Positions 55,866 to 64,000 of a stretch of 64,000 bases of DNA are shown here, piece after piece. The position numbers and the translations under genes are program-made. The DNA lies in assembly GCA_015345905.1 (NCBI GenBank), contig JADDTR010000026.1, positions 248,001 through 312,000 on the forward strand. Reading direction: 5' to 3'. The stretch comes from Aotearoamyces nothofagi (lineage: Eukaryota > Ascomycota > Leotiomycetes > Leotiales > Tympanidaceae). Under the pieces are notes generated by a model. The model worked only from the letters and a program-made list of their open reading frames with translations. It was not told the origin of the DNA and searched no databases. The first letter of the stretch is position 1. Every line of letters begins with the position of its first letter.

Positions 55866-56426
55866 ATGTCAAAAACCGCACTCCTCGTAATGGACATGCA
55901 GCAAGGCATCTTCAACCTCGCGCCCGCGGCCACCTCCCTCCTGCCACTGCTCGCCCAGACCATCGGCGCCGCGCGCGCAGCGCACATCCCCGTCATCTAC
56001 ATCACCATCGAGTTCCGGCGCGGCCACCCGGACCTCTCGCCGCGCAACACGACCCACGCACGCATCCAGGCCTTCGGCGGCTTCCAGCACGGCGACGCGG
56101 TTGTCGAGGTGCATCCGGACGTCGCGCCGCACCCGGACGACGTGGTGGTCGTCAAGCGCCGCGTGTCTGCCTTTGCTGGCACGGATCTAGAGGTCGTGCT
56201 GCGGAGTATGAGCGTGGGGAAATTGGTGCTGACGGGGATTGCGACGGGGGGCGTGGTGCTGTCGACGCTGAGGCAGGCTGCGGATTTGGATTATGAGGTG
56301 CTGGTGTTGAGGGATCTATGTTTTGATGGCGATGAGGAGGTGCATCGGGTCTTGGTGGAGAAGGTCTTCCCGAAGCAGGCGGTGGTTAAGGCTGCAGGGG
56401 AGTGGGTTGCGGAGATTGAGGCTTGA
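55866..56426 (+). CDS. Isochorismatase-family cysteine-hydrolase-like protein lacking the catalytic Cys
   Basis: A single uninterrupted frame of 186 residues. The isochorismatase fold is clear: L-L-V-M-D-M-Q-Q-G-I-F (Asp10), I-P-V-I-Y-I-T-I-E-F, V-V-K-R-R-V-S-A-F-A-G-T (Lys97), and L-V-L-T-G-I-A-T-G-G-V-V-L-S-T-L-R-Q-A-A. In active hydrolases a Cys follows the A-T-x-G segment; here residue 130 is Val, so the usual Asp-Lys-Cys triad is incomplete. The A-T-S-G-V-V-L-S-T variant is known to me in bacterial and fungal relatives, which suggests a subfamily with altered or no hydrolase activity. The gene is intronless and much richer in G+C than its neighbours, with long CGC/GCC runs, so horizontal acquisition from a GC-rich source is possible. 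Confidence 0.9.
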   Translation: MSKTALLVMDMQQGIFNLAPAATSLLPLLAQTIGAARAAHIPVIYITIEFRRGHPDLSPRNTTHARIQAFGGFQHGDAVVEVHPDVAPHPDDVVVVKRRVSAFAGTDLEVVLRSMSVGKLVLTGIATGGVVLSTLRQAADLDYEVLVLRDLCFDGDEEVHRVLVEKVFPKQAVVKAAGEWVAEIEA

Positions 56427-57300
56427 GAGGGGGATGGGTTGGGGGTGTGTGTGATGTGGTGGGATTCGAGTAGGCCTTTGAGAAATGCATCCTTGTTGGA
56501 GAGATTCCTTTTAAACCGCCCGTATACTGGTAGGAAACATCATCAACAATTATATAGTAGATATAGATTATATAAAATAATTTAGTAGTTGTGTTATGGT
56601 GCCGGAATCACGATGTCGGAGATGCCGGGTAGGAAATGGGGTGTAAGCGGAATTAGGCACGTGCACAATAGGCACGTGCATATACTTCCACGTTCCCGAG
56701 TACTTTATTTGCCGACCCTCAAGCGAGCGCCTAAAGGGTCACTTACTTTGTCTCTTTGAGAACTTTAATGGGAGGAGATCCCCCTGTAGGATTCCTCAAG
56801 AACCAATCTTCGTATTACCTTACCTACTGCTATATAAACTATCTATTACCTATGCTTCACCAGCAATTACCCAGTGCTATAAAGAACTTACCTCGATAAC
56901 TCTTTACGGTAGGATCTTTATATAGAAGAGATTTTAATAGATAAAATATCTTGTTTAAGCCTTAGTTTCTTATAGGTTTATTGTAGAAGCAGTTGATTAT
57001 AGAGATTAAAGGATGCTTATATATATTAAATACAATTCTATATTGACATACCCAGCTAATCTATAGTACAGATCTATATAGTAAAGGATATAAATATAAG
57101 CTTGAGTATCCTAAGGCTTATATCCTAATGCTTAAACTGATAAGCCGCTTTTATCTCACTCCCTCTATTTTTACTCCGCTCCGCTCCGCTCCGCTTTAGC
57201 GATCTCGGCCGCGGGCCACATTCTGCTAAAGCTCTCTGAGTCAAGCTGCGCGCCCATTTCACAACCATCCCATTCAGCATCAGCATCAACATTAGTAACT
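56427..57300. other. AT-rich intergenic block and LYS9 promoter
   Basis: 56540-57140 is very AT-rich with many TA dinucleotides and no coding frame, like a decayed repeat. GGCACGTGCA occurs twice at 56656-56665 and 56671-56680. A CCGCT/GCTCC pentamer run lies at about 57172-57196, about 105 bp before the LYS9 start. Confidence 0.5.
56656..56680. promoter_or_regulatory. Paired GGCACGTGCA palindromic sites
   Basis: Two identical 10-bp sites with a 15-bp start-to-start distance, each with the E-box core CACGTG. Placed between the isochorismatase-like gene and LYS9; a bHLH or bZIP factor site is inferred. Confidence 0.5.
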
Positions 57301-58996
57301 ATGGCACCAACTCAGCGAGTCTTGGTTCTTGGAAGCGGATTTGTCTGCAAGCCGACTGTAAGCAGTGATTCGGGAGAGGAAGACCTCGCGACAAGACAGA
57401 TGAACTAACTCTGTTAAGGTCCAAATCATCAGCGATGCCGGCGTTGAGGTTTCTGTTGGTGAGTTATTAAACGGGTAGCTGAGGGTGGGAGGATGAGCGA
57501 TGATTCTAATTGACATATGGTATAGCATGCAGAACTCTCTCAAGCGCTAAGAAGCTGTGCGAAGGCATCAAGCTCGCCAGCCCTGTCTCGCTCGACGTCA
57601 CAGATGACAAGGCACTTGATGCAGAACTTGCGAAAAATGACCTGGTATGTTTTTATCTTTTTCAACGACCGAACAATATTGACAGCAGTGCAGGTTGTTT
57701 CTCTAATTCCTTACACATTCCATGCGCAAGTTATCAAGGCGGCTATTCGAGCCAAGGTCAACGTTGTAACGACCTCATACGTCTCACCTGCTATGATGGA
57801 ACTTGATCAGCAGTGTAAAGATGCAGGCATCACAGTCATGAACGAGATCGGCCTCGACCCAGGAATTGACCATTTATATGCAGTAAAGGCACGTTGTAAT
57901 ATTTCCCTTGGGAGAAAGTGGGCTAATCTTTTGCAATTAGACGATTTCCGAGGTCCATGATGCCGGAGGAAAGATCCTCTCGTTCCTCTCCTACTGTGGT
58001 GGTCTTCCAGCTCCAGAGGATTCCGGAAACCCGTTGGGATACAAGTTCTCCTGGTCGTCTCGCGGTGTCCTACTCGCATTAAGAAACGCCGCAAGTTTCT
58101 ACCAGGGAGGAAAGGTCGTCAACGTTTCCGGTCCAGACTTGATGGCTACGGCCAAGCCATACCACATCTATCCGGGGTACAACTTGGTCGCGTACCCGAA
58201 TAGAGACTCGACACCCTACAAAGAGCGCTACAACATTCCCGAGGCACAGACCATCATCAGGGGAACTCTCAGATACGCAGGTTTCCCGGAGTTTGTTAAG
58301 GTCCTTGTAGACATGGGATTCCTCAGCGACGAGGAGAACAGTGCGCTAAAGAATCCCATTTCGTGGGCGGATGCCACAAAGAAGATCCTCGGTGCCGCAT
58401 CGACGAGCGAGAAGGACCTCATCTCGGCCATCTGCTCTAAGGCCAGCTTCAAGGACAACGAGGAGAAGGAGCGAATCTTGGCCGGACTTAAGTGGGTCGG
58501 TATCTTCTCTGCCGAGTTGATAACGCCAAAGGGAAACCCCCTTGACACCCTCTGCGCAACCTTGGAGCAGAAGATGCAGTTCGAAGAAGGCGAGAAAGGT
58601 ATGCTCCCGAATCCCCAACTAAGCTTTCATAGAGCTGCCGATTAACATCTGTTCAGATTTGGTGATCTTGCAGCACAAGTTCCTCATCCAAAAGAAGGAC
58701 GGCAGTCTTGAGACTAGAACTTCTACTCTGGTGGACACGGGCAAGCCGGTAGGATCTGGTGGATATTCGAGTATGGCGCGCTTAGTTGGTGGTATGTTTT
58801 CCCTCGATTCGTTCTCTTTTTGCGCGGCACTGACACCTTTATAGTCCCCTGTGGAGTTGCCGTGTTGCAGGTCTTGAACGGCACGATCTCCGATCTTGGC
58901 GTCCTAGCTCCCATAACCCCGCGCATCAACAATCCGCTGATTAAGGAGTTGGATGAGAAATATGGCATTAAATGCATTGAAAAGGTTATCGCATAG
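57301..58996 (+). CDS. LYS9: Saccharopine reductase (saccharopine dehydrogenase, NADP+, glutamate-forming)
   Basis: Seven exons (57301-57357, 57419-57458, 57526-57644, 57694-57888, 57941-58598, 58657-58791, 58845-58996) give 451 residues, the usual length of fungal Lys9. The enzyme condenses alpha-aminoadipate semialdehyde with glutamate to saccharopine, the penultimate step of fungal lysine synthesis. Visible: V-L-V-L-G-S-G-F-V at the N-terminus (NADP-binding), A-C-R-T-L, V-S-L-I-P-Y-T-F-H, N-E-I-G-L-D-P-G-I-D-H-L, S-Y-C-G-G-L-P-A-P-E, K-F-S-W-S-S-R-G and the C-terminal G-S-G-G-Y-S-S-M-A-R-L-V-G-V-P-C-G. Intron 4 (57889-57940) begins with GC rather than GT (AAG|GCACGT); only this join restores Y-A-V-K-T-I-S-E-V-H, and no GT-AG alternative keeps frame with these residues. 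Confidence 0.95.
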
Positions 58997-59268
58997 AAAC
59001 TTTCTAGATACTTCTTAGAAACGGGCTCAGCCGTAGAATTTAGACCAAATTCCAATTCAAGGCAATCCTTTTCATTATATTGACTGGCATGATATCGAAA
59101 ACTACGTTTTATATTATATTATTTGCGAATAGTATCCAGTATTGCAACAAACTATGCTATCCTGATTTGAAATGAAAACACCCCAATGCCAGTGCTGCCA
59201 ATCCAGTAATCTCTAAAGTTCATGCTTTGCAGAACTCCGTCTTTCATCTAGACTATACAGTATCTATC

Positions 59269-60964
59269 TCATTCTGACTGTTCAGTCTTCGCTTCCCCTG
59301 ATTTGGCGTCCTTTTTTTCCCTTCGTTTTTCCTTGTCGGCTTCCTTCTTGGCTTCCTTCTCTCTCTTCTCCTCTCTCCAACGAGGACCACACCTTATCAC
59401 CCATATGACGATAGGACACATCAGCCACCACACACCCACAATCAAAACGGAAACCCAGCCTTGGCCCATGGCATTGATCAAAGGAATGACCAACGCTACT
59501 CCCCCTGCGCCTAGCCAACATCTTGCAAGATTCATGGCTGCTGTTGCTGTCCCGGGGGCTGAGCGGTTCAGGTCCACTACGAGAGTGCTTAGGCCTTGAA
59601 ATGACGAGGAAACACAAAAGGTCAAAAAGAAGATCAAGACAAGAGGTCCGGCAAGACTTGTTTGCTTATCCATGCACCATCCAAATCCTAGAGTAAATAG
59701 GCCGGCAAGGAACACCATGGGAAGAACAATTTGAAGTCGAGCGGCTTCGACGGGAAAGTCTGAAAGGTCTTGCTGCCGAGTCTTCGAGATCTCCAAGCCA
59801 ACCAATTTTGCATGTCGCCGGAAGTTCCAGTCGAGGAATCGGCCTGATATAAGAGCAGCGAAAAAGCTGCCGAAGCCCGTGGGGAGGTAACATAGGCCAA
59901 CTTGAATTGTATTTAAACCGTATGTGTCCCGAAGCTGCGATGGCAGACTAGTGATAATCATATAATATCCGGCAAAAATGGCGCTGGCGTAAATGAGGAC
60001 GATTCCTGACTCCTTGTCTAAGATGATCCAGATGGTATTGAGAGGATTCGGTCGACTTTTGAAGGTCCTAGAGGCTTCTTCCACAACCTCGCCGTCTCTC
60101 CTTCGCTTTCTCAGATGGAGATAACTTATCAATGAATGGTTCCACTTTGGGGGCGGAAGGGATCCATTGCCGACGATTTTTCGACATGTCTCGGGTAAGA
60201 AGGCGAGGATGACGACGAAGACCACTCCTCCAAATATTGTGAGGAACCAGAAGACAGATCTCCATCCAAGATACTGGCAGAGTAGTCCGCCAATGATGGG
60301 ACCGGCGGCTGGACCAATCAAAGCACCCATGGTAACGTATCCAATGTAAGACCCTCTTTGAGAGGACGTGACAATATCAGCGACGACTGCGTTTGCCAAA
60401 GCGATGGTGCCGCTGCTACCAGAGCTCTGCAAACACCGGAGAACCATTAGTGCCGCATAACTGTTCTGCAAGGCCAATCCGATACAAGCTCCGATGTATA
60501 ATATAAAGCAGATTAGGTATGATGGTCTTCGACCCTTCTCATCTGAAAGGCTCCCAACAAACGAGGGAGCCAGTCCTTGAAATATCTGTATACAGTTAGC
60601 TCTGAGATCTCCATTCACCTAGGCTCCATACCATGTATGTTGTGATTGATAAGTTGATCAAGGAATTTGAGACATTGAGGTCGTCCGCCAAAGTATTGAG
60701 TGCCGGATAGTAGATGTTGGCGGACAGGGGAGAAAAAAGTGCAGACAGTGATGCGATGATTACAATTAACGTCTTCTGACTTGAGCTAAAAACCGAGTAC
60801 AGTGGCTCTGAATCATCGTTCTTTCCTTTTTCTACATCAACGACTTCTGGTACTTGGTCTTGGGCTGATAGTGACTCCTCCCGTGTCATCGCGGAGTCCT
60901 CTTGTCCACGAGGTAATTCGTGCTGTGTGGAAGGTAACATGTCCTGACTGTTTGTCGATGCCAT
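59269..60964 (-). CDS. MFS transporter, DHA1 (drug:H+ antiporter) family
   Basis: Two exons on the minus strand (60964-60632, 60585-59269) with a 46-bp intron give 549 residues. A charged cytosolic N-terminus of about 65 residues precedes 12 predicted membrane spans. S-A-L-F-S-P-L-S-A-N-I-Y-Y-P-A-L is the start of TM1 in this family; motif A reads G-S-L-S-D-E-K-G-R-R-P after TM2; motif C reads G-P-A-A-G-P-I-I-G-G in TM5. A Lys/Glu-rich loop divides TM6 and TM7, and the C-terminus is a long Lys/Glu tail. It resembles fungal Qdr/Tpo-type exporters of drugs, polyamines or quinic acid-like compounds; the substrate is unknown. An ATG at 61021 is in frame but would add a hydrophobic leader, less likely. 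Confidence 0.92.
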
Positions 60965-61439
60965 TTTTAAGAAGGCGACGATCCAAATGCTGCTGTTAGA
61001 TATGTTGTTCGATTTTAGCAAAGTACAGGACCGCGGGAGGCTTTATACACAACGAGAACCCTGCCTAATCAGCCGCAGCGCTCATGCAATTGTAAAGATT
61101 CGGAGAATAACTAAGCACTAGAGTTACAAGGCAGGGACACATAATGAAACATGTTACTTTCGATTCGGAGTTTCTGGAATTTTAACTCCACCCTGCACCA
61201 ATTGATATGGGGTGGCCGTACTCGGTGCCGATAAACTACGGCGATTGGAATTAACGGCCATGATCGGTGCCGCTGCGGCGCCGATAAGGCAGCCCTTCAC
61301 GTGACTTGAAGCAAGCCTACTACAGAAAATTTATGAGCATTTTAATTCGTGCTTCAGACTAGAAGATGTCCTCCAGTCTATCCATGTAGCTAATTACCCG
61401 TTGCGCCTCTGAGCCTCTCTATATTGTTTACCTGCAGAG
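60965..61439. other. Promoter of the MFS gene and left flank of the pseudogene
   Basis: Non-coding; TCACGTGA lies at 61297-61304, about 335 bp upstream of the MFS start. CGGCGCCG-like GC words near 61270-61290. Confidence 0.45.
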
Positions 61440-61499
61440 AGTAAGTGATACTATAGCGAAGATCACCTGACGCCATATACTTGATGCTTGTCGCCTGAG

Positions 61500-62645
61500 G
61501 CCTATTATCCAAGTCAGCCTCCACACCAGTGCAGTAGCTGGCAAGAAACTTGCCGAAACATTCTACGGCAAGCCAGCCTATAATCATACTACATCGGTTG
61601 CTCTCTTGGTGGACGGCAAGGAATCCAAGCTGCAGAGATGTTTCCAAGCGATTTTGACAGGATAGTAGCCGGCCCACCAGCGCTTGATTTCAACAACTTA
61701 GTATCATGGAGAGCGAGTTTCTATCCCGAAACAGGACCATCTAGCTCACAAGATTTTATTACACCAGAAACATGGACAACATTAATCGACGACGAGATAT
61801 TGAAGCAATGTGACGGTATCGATGGCGTCATAGATGGTATCATCGATGATCCCTCGCTATGCGGCTTCAACCCTGGAGGACTTGTATGCGTAGATGGTGC
61901 GCCAGAAACGAACTGCTTGGCTCGCACTCAGGTAGAAATAGTATGAAAGGTATTCAAACCATTATATGGCGAAAACGGAAATCTCATATACCCGGGAATG
62001 ATGGCAGTCAACAGACTCTACGCGGGCATACCGTTCCGTTACTCAGAAGTACCACCATAATTCCCAAATCTTAATCAACCCTGCTAAATACCAACCACAG
62101 AATTTGGTTCAAATACGTCATCTACAACCCCTCATGGAACGCATGCGATTTCATAGTCCACGACGCCACAATCGCAGACGCTCTCAACCCTTCCAACATC
62201 CGAACCTGGCCCTCTGACCTCTCGGCATTCCGTGCCAACGACGGTAGAATCCTAGCTCTTCACGGGCAGCAAGATAACCAGATCACAGGCTTCAACACAG
62301 AGCGCTTCTACAACCATCTCCTGCAGGGCATGCAAGCCTCAACAACCGAGCTCGACGGGTTCTTTCGAGTCTTCCGCATCCCAGGTATGTTCCATTGCAA
62401 TTCCGGGCCTGGAGCTTGGGTTGTCGGACAGGGCGGCGGAGCGTCGGCAGAGGGCGTGCCGTTTGATAGTGAAAGGAACGTTCTCTAGGCGGTGGCGAAA
62501 TGGGTTGAAGACGGGACGGCGCCCGAAACTATAGAGGGTACGAAATCGTGTATCATAACGTCGATCTGGGCAAGGAGTTCCGAAGACGGCATTGCAGGTA
62601 TCCGAAAAGAAACACCTCCGTTGGCGGAGATCATACTCTGTTGAG
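61500..62645 (+). pseudogene. Decayed tannase/feruloyl esterase-family gene
   Basis: Fragments in several frames line up in the order of the tannase/feruloyl esterase family: K-K-L-A-E-T-F-Y-G-K-P-A, then in another frame Y-Y-I-G-C-S-L-G-G-R-Q-G (nucleophile serine), F-D-R-I-V-A-G-P-P-A-L-D-F-N-N, an Asp-rich calcium-loop-like stretch I-D-G-V-I-D-G-I-I-D-D, G-M-M-A-V-N-R-L-Y, W-F-K-Y-V-I-Y-N-P-S-W, L-A-L-H-G-Q-Q-D-N-Q-I (Asp) and F-R-I-P-G-M-F-H-C (His). The N-terminal half, including the signal peptide, is missing. A frameshift lies near 61590 just before the serine motif, TGA interrupts at 61944-61946, TAG interrupts at about 62486-62488, and the C-terminus breaks off after W-V-E-D-G-T-A-P-E-T-I-E-G-T-K. 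The active enzyme would release aromatic acids from plant walls or tannins. One stretch (about 62055-62100) may be a relic intron. Confidence 0.8.
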
Positions 62646-62789
62646 CAGTTGGATGTGTATTTGAAAAGGCTCTTATCGAGATCGGACTGTCGCATCGATA
62701 ACATATCTTATCGGTCGATGCACGATCTGGAGTTCTGGGGATTGGGGCTTTTCGGCGCTAGGCTTGATCCAATCTAGTGTCATCCCCAG

Positions 62790-64000
62790 CAGATAATTTC
62801 GTAATCAAGGTTTTTCTCGGATAAGCAACCGATGATATGCACCAAATCGACTTGCGATTATAGGATTTATACTCGACTCTATCAGCGATGAGTCTTGTCG
62901 GCATATATACTATATCTAATTATGATGTACAATAGGACTGTAGAACGGCTTAATGGTAGAATATCGGAGTAGGTTATAGGTCTAGATTGCCGGTTTAAAC
63001 TTTCATAGTTTTGTTTAATGTTTGAAAAAAAGAAAACGAAAATATATAGTTATCTACAAATTTAATAAAATATAAATGTGACGGTATATAAATATATATC
63101 TATTCATATAACAAAAAAAAAGCATACCCAAGAATATAAATACAAAGATCGAAATCATATTCCAACAAGCTCTTTCAAACAACACTACTATGTGCGCTCC
63201 GTCCCTTCTACGAACATCGAAAGCCGGCTCAACTTCTGCTATATAAATTAGAATCCACCCTGGTGCATCTATCCAGATACATCACACCGATACCTGCAGA
63301 TCGCATCTGTACACGTGACATATCGCGCGCGATATTATACAACGCGGTTGGGTTCGGTGAGCAGTAATGCTGAGTGAGGATTCAGACTTCGAGCTATTGC
63401 TATGCGATGCGATGCTATAATTACGTATCCTATATGCATTACTATATATTAGTACGCATGTCTGCTACGATATTGAATCGGTGTTTTATCTATTCTTTAT
63501 CCTACTTCTACTTCCTACTTGTACATCTACATCTAGATATTTCATTCACGAGATTGACATTTCGTATCACGTGACGGATTACCAATTATAGGATTACAGG
63601 ATCTGCTGTCTCTGAGAAGATACAGTGGTAGATACTGCATGGGTAGAACATGTATAGGTAGAACGAAAGCTTGCTCTAGGATTCTTGGGAGTGGGGATCG
63701 GACGGGATGGGTGCGTCGGAAGGGAGTGGTTATAGTATCCCGAGATCGAAAGGCGTGCTCTGCGGCGGAGCCGGGGGGAGGAGGAATGTTCGAGAGCGGG
63801 TGCAGGCGGATACGTGGGCGAGAGCAGGAATCTGGAGGGGGTTAGATGTGATGAGTGGTTGTCGTTGCGTCGATGGCGATGTGTGTTCTTCGAGTGCGCT
63901 GTTCGATACAGCATCTCGTTAGAGTGTCTCGTCCGATATTGAAACTATTTCATCGCGGTCCTGGTATAACGCCCGACCGAATTAGACCGCAAAGGATGTA
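62790..64000. other. AT-rich right end, no supported gene
   Basis: 62800-63130 is very AT-rich with A-runs near 63024-63035 and 63110-63121. CACGTGAC occurs at 63312-63319 and TCACGTGA at 63567-63574. Overlapping short frames on both strands at 63594-63922 have no domain; they could be the edge of a gene that continues outside the window. Confidence 0.4.

Noticed and set aside
57883-57940. GT-AG alternative for LYS9 intron 4 using the GTAAAG donor at 57883
   Set aside because: It keeps frame but deletes the conserved Val-Lys before Thr-Ile; the GC donor at 57889 restores the family sequence.
63594-63922. Overlapping short frames on both strands at the right end
   Set aside because: No domain or splice support; may be the edge of a gene outside the window but cannot be judged here.

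Overview
This 64 kb window is nuclear DNA of a filamentous ascomycete (Pezizomycotina). The evidence is short introns (about 45-190 bp) with GT..AG borders and CTAAC/CTAAT-like branch points, gene spacing of roughly 2-3 kb, and a typical family set: FSH serine hydrolase, 2EXR protein, DUF3433 protein, PDR drug pump, S41 secreted protease, fungal LYS9. Several proteins read most like Leotiomycetes homologues, but that class call is an impression. All exon joins below were worked out by hand; each keeps frame and restores a continuous protein. I recognised no tRNA, rRNA, CRISPR array, intact transposon or virus-derived element.

Layout. 0-13 kb is mainly housekeeping: a coiled-coil protein open at the left edge, SCO1 (copper delivery to cytochrome oxidase), a type I membrane protein, a membrane-anchored thioredoxin divergent from a SPOUT methyltransferase, proteasome lid subunit RPN5, an FSH hydrolase and a 2EXR protein. 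13-18 kb is sparse accessory DNA holding a small secreted protein with three cysteine-rich modules, made partly by a recent tandem duplication that copied exon and intron together, plus an orphan gene and a 30-bp perfect palindrome. 18-25 kb has an RBM5/RBM10-like splicing factor divergent from molybdopterin synthase large subunit, 2 kb of gene-poor DNA with a 14-bp minisatellite, and a 2OG-Fe(II) oxygenase.

25-36 kb holds a Ser/Thr-rich secreted protein, two short-chain dehydrogenases, an acyl-protein-thioesterase-like hydrolase and a DUF3433 membrane protein. 36-41 kb is one very large gene for a SLIP-GC-like GTPase with a 10-bp minisatellite just before its start codon. 41-49 kb has a carotenoid cleavage oxygenase with all four iron histidines, an orphan basic protein with an internal repeat, and a secreted S41 protease with a Lys-Arg-rich tail. 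50-61 kb has a full-length PDR transporter, a GC-rich intronless isochorismatase-like protein without the catalytic cysteine, saccharopine reductase LYS9 (lysine synthesis, with a GC-AG intron) and a DHA1-type MFS transporter. The right end has a decayed tannase/feruloyl esterase gene and AT-rich DNA.

I see no classical secondary-metabolite cluster. The most unusual loci are the three-module cysteine-rich secreted protein, the S41 protease with its dibasic tail, the large GTPase with a repeat-bearing leader, and the compositionally odd isochorismatase-like gene.
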